Assembly: GCA_020832965.1 (NCBI GenBank) | Contig: JAJHRM010000183.1 | Location: forward strand, 1 to 5,392 | Direction of reading: 5' to 3' | Source of the DNA: Thermofilum sp. | GTDB lineage: Archaea > Thermoproteota > Thermoprotei > Thermofilales > Thermofilaceae | DNA: 5,392 nucleotides | In this document: positions 1 through 5,209 of the stretch, piece after piece | Layout of the letters: each line of letters starts with the position of its first letter | Position numbering within the stretch: the first letter of the stretch is position 1 | Notes under the pieces: model-generated | Databases searched by the model: none | What the model was told of the DNA's origin: nothing | What the model saw: the letters and a program-made list of their open reading frames with translations, nothing else | Program-made: the position numbers and the translations under genes

Positions 1-222
1 GGCCTCAGCGGCCGTCGCGCCAGCTCCGCAACACCCCTCGGGATCACGTGCATGTGCGCGTGCATCACCTCCTGGCCCGCCTCTCTGCCGTTGTTCATGA
101 GAAGCCGGACGCCCCTCGCCCCCAGGACCCTTCTCTGCGCCAGTGCGACCAGCTTGGCGACCCGCATCATCTCGGCGAGGAGCTCCTCGGGGAGTTCGAA
201 GATGTCTCTGTAGGGCGCGCGC
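1..222 (-). pseudogene. 3' half of a split HIT-family (histidine triad) hydrolase gene
   Basis: Read on the minus strand from about 215 to the left edge, this encodes YRDIFELPEELLAEMM, then GVRLLMNNGREAGQEV, then MHAHMHVIPRG. That is the helix, NNG strand and catalytic His-x-His-x-His signature of HIT nucleotide hydrolases/transferases; the three triad His codons are 60-62, 54-56 and 48-50. A typical HIT domain has about 45-50 more residues upstream (CxxC zinc site, FLDI strand, GH.LVVP strand). Here those are replaced by an unrelated helical sequence. The first about 24 residues of a HIT protein are found about 5 kb away at 5205-5274 on the same strand. Together they are best read as one ancestral gene split by inserted DNA. 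The gene's natural end lies off the left edge. Confidence 0.85.
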
Positions 223-1181
223 AGCAGCTTCGGCTCCAAGCCGAGCTCAACCCTCTTCGCGTTCAAGCGCGCCAGCTCGGAGTAGAGCTCGCGGAGCATC
301 CGCTCGAAGTTGACCATAACCCTGAGCTCGCGCAGCTCCTCCAGCGCCCTCGCAGCTCTCCTCGCCGCGCTGCGGCCCGCGAGCGAGCTGGGGTTGAGGT
401 GATCGAGCGCTAGGAGCGAGCCGCGCAGCGCCTGGTTGACTGGGTTGAGCTCGCGCCCCATCCGCTTTAACAGCTCCTCCAGGATCCGCTCGATCCGCTC
501 CATCCTCTCAACGAGCTCGTCGAAGGGCCAGCCGAGCTCCCCGCTGGCCTTCCGCTCGAAGGAGGCGAGGGGCGCGAGGTCCCCCGCCAGCGTCGCGAGG
601 AGCTGGGGGAGGCGCGCCGGCCCCCCGCGCAGCTCCGAGACCGCCTGCGCTAGGAGGAGGCGGGCGGCTCCCAAGCGCCAAGCCTGCAGCGGCATCAGCA
701 GCCTCGCCCTGAACCCCTCTTCGTCCCAGCTCGAGTGGGGCGCGAGACCCATCTCCGCCGCCACCTCCAGCTCCAGCAGCTTCTCCAGCGCCTCCGCGAA
801 GAGGAAGGCGCACCTCGCCCTGTACCTCGCCCTCGCCGCGAGCTCCTCCAGCTCCACCGCCCGCCTCGGGAACTTCGCCGCCCTCGCCTCCTCCTCCAGC
901 CGCTGGGCGAGCTCGCTCTCCCTCCCGTAAACGGCGCGGAGCCGGTCGAGCTGCCTGTAAAGGCCCGTGGCCCTGCTCACTTCACGCAGGAAGTCGCAGA
1001 GGATGGTTTGCGCCGCTAGGAGCCTCCGCGCCCTCTCCTCCGCGCTCGCGTTGGAGAGAAGGGTGTCCGCCGCGACGATCAGGTAGGAGCACCACGCGGC
1101 GACGAGGGCGTAGCACCTCAGAGCCGCCCCCCTCAGAGTCTCCAGCCACGTATCGAAGGGCTCCACCCTCGCCCCACTCAC
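1..1181 (-). CDS. Chimeric ORF: unknown helical protein fused in frame to the C-terminal half of a HIT protein (3' end beyond window)
   Basis: One minus-strand frame is open for 393 codons, from GTG 1181 to the left edge, with no stop in the window. Residues 1 to about 322 are almost entirely predicted helix, rich in Leu, Ala, Arg and Glu, with several Cys and Trp near the N-terminus (WLETLRGAALRCY, AAWCSYLIVAADTLL) and a charged coiled-coil-like stretch (FDELVERMERIERILEELL). I do not recognise a family. From about residue 323 (PYRDIFELPEELLAEMM) the sequence is a HIT-domain C-terminal half with NNGREAGQEVMHAHMHVIPR. The N-terminal HIT strands are absent, so the HIT part cannot fold as a complete domain. 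The switch falls on the GCGCGCGC octamer at 215-222. GTG 1181 is preferred because a TATA box at 1206-1213 predicts transcription starting at or just before it; GTG 1166 is the alternative. Whether the fusion is translated is unknown. Coding likelihood is high; function of the helical part is unknown. Confidence 0.7.
   Translation of the reverse strand, partial: MSGARVEPFDTWLETLRGAALRCYALVAAWCSYLIVAADTLLSNASAEERARRLLAAQTILCDFLREVSRATGLYRQLDRLRAVYGRESELAQRLEEEARAAKFPRRAVELEELAARARYRARCAFLFAEALEKLLELEVAAEMGLAPHSSWDEEGFRARLLMPLQAWRLGAARLLLAQAVSELRGGPARLPQLLATLAGDLAPLASFERKASGELGWPFDELVERMERIERILEELLKRMGRELNPVNQALRGSLLALDHLNPSSLAGRSAARRAARALEELRELRVMVNFERMLRELYSELARLNAKRVELGLEPKLLRAPYRDIFELPEELLAEMMRVAKLVALAQRRVLGARGVRLLMNNGREAGQEVMHAHMHVIPRGVAELARRPLR
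215..222. repeat. GCGCGCGC octamer at the left HIT breakpoint
   Basis: A self-complementary GCGCGCGC lies exactly where the ORF changes from unrelated helical sequence to HIT sequence. On the minus strand it is read xxG CGC GCG Cxx (Arg-Ala), the same codon phase as the copy at 5202-5209 on the other HIT fragment. GC-rich coding sequence can contain this by chance (another GCGCGC is at 267-272 and one at 612-617 inside the helical ORF), so its meaning rests on the paired copy. Confidence 0.7.
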
Positions 1182-1205
1182 GCGATCCGAGGGGAAAAGG
1201 GATCC

Positions 1206-1213
1206 TATTATAG
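1206..1213 (-). promoter_or_regulatory. Archaeal TATA box for the left chimeric ORF
   Basis: The minus strand reads GGCTATAATAGG. The centre is about 29 bp before GTG 1181, which fits archaeal TBP/TFB spacing for a leaderless or nearly leaderless transcript. A GCGCGCGC tract lies directly upstream at 1217-1224. Confidence 0.6.
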
Positions 1214-1216
1214 CCA

Positions 1217-1224
1217 GCGCGCGC
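1217..1224. repeat. GCGCGCGC octamer upstream of the left ORF promoter
   Basis: A perfect GCGCGCGC marks the sharp compositional step between the GC-rich left ORF (below 1200) and the AT-rich interior (above about 1230). It is the second copy of the octamer found at both HIT breakpoints. Confidence 0.6.
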
Positions 1225-1315
1225 AACGCGTTAATCCCAGGACTCGACAGCGACACGAGAAAATTTCTAGAACAACAGAAACAATTCAGCTACTATGTTG
1301 TCCCAACACATCTCG

Positions 1316-1336
1316 GCCTCTTAATAGTTAAGAGGC
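1316..1336. repeat. Perfect 9-bp inverted repeat with 3-nt loop
   Basis: GCCTCTTAA and TTAAGAGGC are perfect reverse complements separated by TAG. The 21-bp element could be a dimeric regulator operator or a short RNA hairpin. No adjacent gene start or long T tract makes either role clear. Confidence 0.7.
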
Positions 1337-1541
1337 TTTACTGAAATCACAAGCAATCCTTTTAGCCGAAAGGAAACAACGTCTTTTCCTCTTGGCCATA
1401 GTTTTAGGATGCTTAGAGAAATCTTGGAAGATCTTAATATAACCACAACACCTAACTCTCTATGAATGTGGAAGAATGTGCTGTTGCGACAATGAACCTA
1501 CAAAAATGTATAAGACTGGGAATGTAGGGGTTGAGTCGTTA

Positions 1542-1548
1542 GCGCGCG
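1542..1548. repeat. GCGCGCG tract in AT-rich DNA
   Basis: An isolated GCGCGCG in otherwise AT-rich sequence, between the gene-poor block and the vapBC remnant. It is listed because similar tracts sit at the clear gene breakpoints. Confidence 0.5.
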
Positions 1549-1640
1549 TGAAATAGGAGAATACCTCACACTACTGATGGCTGTGATTTGGGCTGGATAC
1601 CCTTGGCAGGGGGACAGGTAACAAGACTTCTCTGGAAAAG

Positions 1641-1648
1641 TATTTAAT
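1641..1648 (+). promoter_or_regulatory. TATA box of the vapBC remnant
   Basis: TATTTAAT preceded by a purine-rich GGAAAAG (BRE-like) is centred about 27 bp before ATG 1672. That is the expected distance for a leaderless archaeal transcript starting at the ATG. Confidence 0.6.
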
Positions 1649-1671
1649 GTTTTGATGTGAAATTTAGACTA

Positions 1672-1904
1672 ATGGAAAATAATTCGGAATTTATTATTGT
1701 CAGAAAAGAGGGGTAATAGTAATACCTAAGACCATTAGGGAAGAACTAGGCATAGAGGAAGGTGATATACTTAGAGTGAGCGTGAAAGAGGGTAAAATCA
1801 TTCTGAGTAAAGAGAGCTTCTGGGAGAAACTGTTCAATACTGCTAAAGGTCTCTACAGTCCGGAGGAAGCCGAGTTAGAGCTTGATGTAGGCGAACCCAA
1901 TTGA
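1672..1904 (+). pseudogene. vapB: VapB-type AbrB-fold antitoxin with a one-base frameshift
   Basis: ATG 1672 opens MENNSEFIIVRKEG and meets TAA at 1714. The next frame then encodes the rest of a classic AbrB/SpoVT swapped-hairpin domain: VIVIPKTIREELGIEEGD, ILRVSVKEGKIIL, then a toxin-neutralising tail ending LYSPEEAELELDVGEPN and TGA 1902-1904. Adding one G to the GGGG run at 1710-1713 restores a 77-residue protein that aligns as KEGVIVIPK with the family's KKGQIVIPK. The role is DNA-binding antitoxin and autorepressor for VapC. It overlaps the vapC ATG by one base (TGATG). The missing base may be a true mutation, a homopolymer sequencing error, or a -1 slip site: the GGG codon can re-pair as GGG one base back, directly before UAA. 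Decay is favoured because the partner toxin is also broken. Confidence 0.8.
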
Positions 1905-1963
1905 TGAGCGTTATTGTTGACACGTATGCGCGCGTTCTTTATAGGGAAATTGAAGCGTATTGA
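1904..1963 (+). pseudogene. vapC: VapC (PIN-domain) toxin, 5' remnant only
   Basis: The ATG overlaps the antitoxin stop, and the first nine codons read MSVIVDTYA, the usual start of archaeal VapC toxins with the first catalytic Asp. VapC normally continues with W.EYF and about 120 more residues carrying further acidic active-site residues. Here the frame gives ten unrelated codons and stops at TGA 1961. VapC-like sequence is lost exactly at GCGCGCG (1928-1934). No continuation was found in other frames of the following 180 bp. It cannot be an active ribonuclease. Confidence 0.75.
1928..1934. repeat. GCGCGCG tract at the vapC truncation point
   Basis: The tract spans codons 9-11 of the vapC remnant (GCG CGC G..). 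Upstream codons match VapC and downstream codons do not, so it marks a third gene break at the same sequence as the two HIT breakpoints. Confidence 0.65.
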
Positions 1964-2094
1964 CTCAACTATGCTACAATGTTGTCATATAGCTACATAA
2001 TTGTAGACCCACCTCACACTTGATATCTAAGGAATAGCCTATGGCGTGAGCTCTCTCTTTTCAAACTAGAAGATACTTATTGTTCTAGTGAATT

Positions 2095-2117
2095 AAAAAT
2101 TGGCTTCAATCAAAAAA
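2095..2117 (-). terminator. Oligo-T terminator region after the FAD enzyme gene
   Basis: About 25 bp after the stop, the minus strand has a TTTTTT run (2112-2117) and a TTTTT run (2095-2099). Archaeal intrinsic termination relies on such T tracts. No strong stem-loop is needed or seen. Confidence 0.45.
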
Positions 2118-2141
2118 TCGAAATCAAAGTAAGAAATTTTC

Positions 2142-4205
2142 TCATCTTTTCCAGCCACATATATCGTTTGCACAGATTATTCCTGAGATTACAACGGCCT
2201 CTATGCCGCCTCCTGGAAAAGTCGATGCACTAGCCAAATATAGCCCTTCCACTGGGGTCTTAAAGTAGGGCCTCTTAACCCCAATAGATTGGTCAAAGGC
2301 ATAGATGGCTCCCTCCGGCATCAAGGTGTAATATTCAAATGTCTTAGGAGTAGCTGCATCAAGGACAACTATGTGCTTACTTAAGCCTGGTATGACTTTT
2401 TCAGCCTTTGATACGAGGGCTTCAGCCATCTCCTTCTTCTTTTCCAGGTATTCCCTTGTCCCCCTTTCAGGGAAATCGTAGTAATTGGCAAGAGTTATCA
2501 ATGTGACGCTTGCCATTCCTTTTGGCGCTAGGCTTGGGTCAGCATTTGAATTGATGATTATGCCGAAGCCCTCGTCCAAGTTTTTAATCAAGGAAGGATA
2601 GCTAGACAAGTCCATGTCTACCCCTAGGAACACCATGAAAGCAGAGGGAGACATCTTTAAACTCCTTATATAGTCTACGAACTCCTTATCCAGGTTCTCC
2701 TCGCCGACAAGCTCCAGGAAAGTTGTCTTAGCATTAGCATTTGCAACCACGATCGGGCTCCTATAAACTTTGCCCCGAGCCCTTACTCCACTTACCCTTC
2801 CATTCTCGACAAGTATTTTCTCGACTCTATGACTAACTAATACTTTGCCACCATTATTTTCTATAATGTTTTTCAGAGTGTTTGCGAAACGTTGTGCCCC
2901 TCCCTTTGTAAAGTAGCCCCCATGCAGATAATAGCCTATACATGCAGTGAGGGCGCTACTTGCTGGAGCCTTTTCGGGCGAAGTTCCCAGGTACCCTATC
3001 AGCGCGCTTAGAAGCGTCTTTAAATCCTCGTTTCTGAAGTACTCGTCGAGTTTCTGTCTAAATGTCTTATTCATCCAGTCATAGAAGTGTGGATGCTCCC
3101 TAGGATAGTCCAGCAACTTTTTCTCACTAAAAACTTTCACTATAAGCTCAGCGGGGAGCGGGACACCGTATGGTTCGGTATCCCTATAACATTCTTCGTA
3201 TGCCTTTCTTGCATCTTCAAAAAAGGCAAAAATGCTTTCTCTCTCCTCAGGGAACCTTTCCTGGAGTAGCCTCACGAAATCTTCCAGTGTATGTGGGATA
3301 TCAAATACTTCACCCTTGTATATGTGCCTCTCTGTATTCCTGACAAAGAAATCCTCCTGTCTTAGCCCAAGCTCCCTCAAGAGATAGGTGACTGGCCCCC
3401 TTTCCCAAAGCCCACTAACACTTTCAACGCCAGTATTGAAGATAAACTTCTTCCTATAAAAAGAAGAACAATAGCCACCAACCAAATAGTGCTGCTCTAA
3501 GACCAGAACCTTGTATCCCCTCTTCGCGAGTAGAGCACCGCATGTAAGCCCTCCTATTCCCGAACCAACAATGATAACGTCATATTCGTTTTCGGCTTTT
3601 GGCTTCCCGGGTGTCACCTCAACTTTCCAGTCATATTTTTTGAACTCTCGCGTTATGAAATACACTGGTGCCTTTATAGGGAAAAATATCGAGAAAGCTA
3701 TGCCGAGCGCTACTAGTACGTTAGTAAAGATTATTGAGAGAGGCGATGCCAAGAGCCAGCTAACTAAAGCATTGGCTAGAAAAATTAAAGCCCAAACAGC
3801 TGTGATAATGTTGTTTATAGCTAGGAACGAGGGGTCCTTCCAGTAAACTTCAGGGTAATCCCTCTTCGAGACCTGCAAGGTATAGGGGCGCTCAAGCGAT
3901 AAGGATGAGACAGCCATAAAGAACAGGGCCAAGTATCCTAGGAATCCGCTTTTTTCCATGAATATTCTTGAGTTGAATATGAATGTGCCAGTAAGAGATA
4001 CGCCGAAATAAATAAGAGAAAAGAGATCCATGAAATTGAATTCTCGCCTGAAAAATTGGGTAGCAACTAAAATCAAGGAAGCTACGAAGGGGATAGTGAT
4101 GCCCAGCGTGTTTCCGAAGCCGCAGAGAACCCAGTAAGCGATCCACGGAATAAACGAAACCAATACGTAGATCATGCCGGGGACTCGCTTTCTACCGCCT
4201 TGCAT
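2142..4205 (-). CDS. Six-TM membrane domain fused to a CrtI/retinol-saturase-like FAD oxidoreductase
   Basis: From ATG 4205 the protein has 687 residues. Residues about 10-175 contain roughly six hydrophobic helices, with a conserved-looking YTLQVSKRDYPEVYW segment before helix 5. From about 209 there is a complete FAD-binding Rossmann start (DVIIVGSGIGG, then VLVLEQH with the ribose-binding Glu near 237). The C-terminus has GLYLASASTFPGGGIEA, the second dinucleotide-contact motif of the phytoene desaturase/all-trans-retinol 13,14-reductase group (COG1233-like). Those enzymes desaturate or reduce polyisoprenoid chains at membranes. The substrate here is unknown; carotenoid, quinone or lipid isoprenoids are possible. 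The usual family length is about 500 residues, so the membrane part is an addition. The frame is open up to ATG 4313, but that 36-residue extension spans a strong TATA box and three GCGCGC tracts, so ATG 4205 is preferred. No internal break is seen, so it is probably functional. Confidence 0.85.
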   Translation of the reverse strand: MQGGRKRVPGMIYVLVSFIPWIAYWVLCGFGNTLGITIPFVASLILVATQFFRREFNFMDLFSLIYFGVSLTGTFIFNSRIFMEKSGFLGYLALFFMAVSSLSLERPYTLQVSKRDYPEVYWKDPSFLAINNIITAVWALIFLANALVSWLLASPLSIIFTNVLVALGIAFSIFFPIKAPVYFITREFKKYDWKVEVTPGKPKAENEYDVIIVGSGIGGLTCGALLAKRGYKVLVLEQHYLVGGYCSSFYRKKFIFNTGVESVSGLWERGPVTYLLRELGLRQEDFFVRNTERHIYKGEVFDIPHTLEDFVRLLQERFPEERESIFAFFEDARKAYEECYRDTEPYGVPLPAELIVKVFSEKKLLDYPREHPHFYDWMNKTFRQKLDEYFRNEDLKTLLSALIGYLGTSPEKAPASSALTACIGYYLHGGYFTKGGAQRFANTLKNIIENNGGKVLVSHRVEKILVENGRVSGVRARGKVYRSPIVVANANAKTTFLELVGEENLDKEFVDYIRSLKMSPSAFMVFLGVDMDLSSYPSLIKNLDEGFGIIINSNADPSLAPKGMASVTLITLANYYDFPERGTREYLEKKKEMAEALVSKAEKVIPGLSKHIVVLDAATPKTFEYYTLMPEGAIYAFDQSIGVKRPYFKTPVEGLYLASASTFPGGGIEAVVISGIICANDICGWKR

Positions 4206-4217
4206 TCTCCCACAACT

Positions 4218-4248
4218 GCGCGCGCCGCGCGCCTCCCTTATAGCGCGC
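4218..4248. repeat. Cluster of three GCGCGC tracts between the HEPN and FAD-enzyme genes
   Basis: GCGCGCGC at 4218-4225, GCGCGC at 4227-4232 and GCGCGC at 4243-4248 lie within 31 bp of otherwise AT-richer DNA. They sit between the TATA box and the preferred start of the FAD enzyme. The middle interval contains TATAAGGGAGG on the minus strand. The cluster would be consistent with a multiple joint between blocks, or with a promoter-leader element. Confidence 0.6.
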
Positions 4249-4253
4249 ACGAA

Positions 4254-4267
4254 CTTATATATATTTT
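4254..4267 (-). promoter_or_regulatory. Strong TATA box upstream of the FAD enzyme
   Basis: The minus strand reads AAAATATATATAAG, a strong archaeal BRE/TATA match. It predicts a start site near 4232, giving a leader of about 27 nt before ATG 4205. This argues for transcription independent of the HEPN/MNT pair and against the upstream ATG 4313. A weaker TATAAGG lies at 4236-4242. Confidence 0.6.
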
Positions 4268-4321
4268 GGCGGGTGTAGCGGTTCTTGTGCTCCATACCTC
4301 CAGCCCCTAGCATTGTATCTC

Positions 4322-4753
4322 TTACGGGTCAATGTTCTTTTCCTGCATGTAACTTAAAACGCTATTCATTATCCACGTTAGCGGCGTGATTAAGTTCTTA
4401 ATGTTTGCGTATAGCTCCTTTGGAGTCATGTACACGTAATTGTGGACCAGGACATTCCTTATGCTTACCGCCTCTTGGAACAGCCTATACAGTGTTTCAT
4501 CTATTACTCCCTGCTCAAGCAGTATTGAACCAACTTCTCTATATGACCTAGGAGTCCTCCACCTCATGTACGCGATAAGTGCCTCTCCCACATCTATTGT
4601 AGCTTCAACTGCAACTTGCAAATTTCGCTCAGCCGCATCTATCAGATCTTCATTGTCTACAAATCGCTCCTCGCCTACTTCCGAGATCGTTTTAAGCCTC
4701 CTTACTGCCCTCCAAAACCTGTCCACCCTAGCCTTCACTCCAGGTGCTGGCAC
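4322..4753 (-). CDS. hepT: HEPN-domain toxin of a HepT/MntA toxin-antitoxin pair (DUF86-like)
   Basis: This 143-residue, all-helical protein carries the HEPN ribonuclease motif R-x4-H-x-Y at R99, H104 and Y106 (RNVLVHNY). In studied pairs the Arg and His act in RNA cleavage, and the Tyr is the residue the MNT partner adenylylates. The RSYREVGSILLEQGVID stretch before it is typical of DUF86/HepT proteins. It follows the nucleotidyltransferase gene, overlapping it by 26 bp if GTG 4753 is the start, so the two are cotranscribed. GTG 4738 and GTG 4726 are alternatives; the latter begins one base after the upstream stop and gives a normal MDRFWRAVRRL start. All motif residues are present, so the toxin is probably active when not neutralised. 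Target RNA is unknown. Confidence 0.88.
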   Translation of the reverse strand: MPAPGVKARVDRFWRAVRRLKTISEVGEERFVDNEDLIDAAERNLQVAVEATIDVGEALIAYMRWRTPRSYREVGSILLEQGVIDETLYRLFQEAVSIRNVLVHNYVYMTPKELYANIKNLITPLTWIMNSVLSYMQEKNIDP

Positions 4754-5159
4754 TCCTTATTTCCCTCACTGTTAACTCGTAAAACCTATTAAAACTAGGT
4801 TCAAAATCCATGTACTCGTCTATCGCGTTTATGTAGTCATCCATGTACTCGTCGTAATCTAGACAGAAGAGAATTATCCCGCTACTGTAAACTTCATACT
4901 TAATGATGGTGTCCGCAATATTCAAGGGGACAACGTCCACAGGCATACCCAGATCTTTTTCGACAAGAGACATTAAATCTAAAGATTTTTTAAGACAACC
5001 ACTCGAATCCTTAAATTTCACAGCAATGTCTACGTCACTGTATTCCCTAGAGACACCAGTAGCTCTAGAACCAAAGAGTAGGGCATAGATGCAATCGAAG
5101 CTCTTACAAGCCTCAATTGTAGCGTTCCTTATCCTCTCCATCACGTCTCCGGGCACCAC
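4728..5159 (-). CDS. mntA: Minimal nucleotidyltransferase (MNT) antitoxin, partner of the HEPN toxin
   Basis: This 143-residue protein has the polymerase-beta-like minimal nucleotidyltransferase core: LLFGSRATG (G30, S31) followed by SDVDIAV with catalytic Asp42 and Asp44, and a third candidate Asp at 75 (MPVDVVPL). MntA-type antitoxins neutralise HEPN toxins by adding AMP to the toxin's Tyr; that activity is inferred from family knowledge. The gene is first in the operon, upstream of and overlapping the toxin gene. GTG 5159 is used as start; a TATA box at 5188-5195 fits it with a short leader. ATG 5141 is an alternative that fits the AT-rich CTTTAATAAAG at 5170-5180. The C-terminal part contains a duplicated DEYMD segment (see repeat at 4807-4853). 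Confidence 0.88.
   Translation of the reverse strand: MVPGDVMERIRNATIEACKSFDCIYALLFGSRATGVSREYSDVDIAVKFKDSSGCLKKSLDLMSLVEKDLGMPVDVVPLNIADTIIKYEVYSSGIILFCLDYDEYMDDYINAIDEYMDFEPSFNRFYELTVREIRSASTWSEG
4807..4853. repeat. In-frame 14-bp direct repeat inside the MNT gene
   Basis: TCCATGTACTCGTC occurs at 4807-4820 and again at 4840-4853, a period of 33 bp (11 codons). On the coding strand both copies encode DEYMD, giving DEYMDDYINAIDEYMDF. It probably reflects a small tandem duplication in the acidic C-terminal region. Confidence 0.75.
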
Positions 5160-5187
5160 AGCTCTACAGCTTTATTAAAGGTTTGTG

Positions 5188-5195
5188 GCTTTTAT
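5188..5195 (-). promoter_or_regulatory. TATA box of the MNT-HEPN operon
   Basis: The minus strand reads ATAAAAGC; its centre predicts a start site near 5165, just before GTG 5159. It begins 7 bp after the GCGCGCGC tract on the coding strand, so the block carries its own promoter. Confidence 0.5.
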
Positions 5196-5201
5196 GGATT
5201 T

Positions 5202-5209
5202 GCGCGCGC
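5202..5209. repeat. GCGCGCGC octamer at the right HIT breakpoint
   Basis: The octamer follows GAG of the HIT stub and is read xxG CGC GCG Cxx on the minus strand, the same phase as the copy at 215-222. Joining the two HIT fragments across one copy would leave the frame open (GER-A-PYRDIFEL), but about 20 residues short of a normal HIT domain. Confidence 0.75.

Larger units (their letters stand above)
1225..1640. other. AT-rich intergenic stretch without a convincing gene
   Basis: No frame on either strand gives a recognisable protein here. The longest start-to-stop stretches noted are about 20-25 codons (a plus ATG at 1462 ending at a TAG near 1525, and a minus ATG near 1400). The stretch contains a 9-bp perfect inverted repeat at 1315-1336, a GCGCGCG tract at 1542-1548, and a 14-bp segment at 1289-1302 that recurs with one mismatch at 1973-1986. 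No tRNA, CRISPR array or recognisable transposase remnant was seen. Confidence 0.6.

Noticed and set aside
267..272. GCGCGC tracts at 267 and 612 in the helical ORF as joints
   Set aside because: In this very GC-rich coding sequence such tracts are expected by chance, and composition and frame do not change across them.
508..813. A 101-residue minus-strand frame, Gly/Ala/Arg-rich
   Set aside because: It lies in a different minus frame from the long helical ORF and has a shadow-like composition with no motif.
48..1019. Several plus-strand open frames in the GC-rich left region
   Set aside because: They are antisense to the continuous minus frame from 1181. Their Arg/Ser/Pro-rich translations are low-complexity shadows, while the minus frame contains a clear HIT motif.
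1462..1527. Short ORF MNVEECAVATMNLQKC, considered as a transposase C-terminal remnant
   Set aside because: It is only about 21 codons, and I could not tie it to any family with confidence.
1974..2006. Inverted pair CTACAAT/ATTGTAG as a CRISPR repeat or tRNA arm
   Set aside because: There is no repeated unit with regular spacing and no cloverleaf pattern around it.
3002..3007. GCGCGC inside the FAD enzyme gene as another joint
   Set aside because: The protein reads smoothly through it (LLSALIGYLGTSPEKAP), with family-like sequence on both sides, so it is not a breakpoint.
3087..4146. Plus- and minus-strand alternative frames across the FAD gene
   Set aside because: All overlap the well-supported membrane/FAD reading frame and show no motifs of their own.
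4440..5088. Plus-strand frames opposite the HEPN and MNT genes
   Set aside because: They are antisense shadows of genes whose catalytic motifs are explicit on the minus strand.
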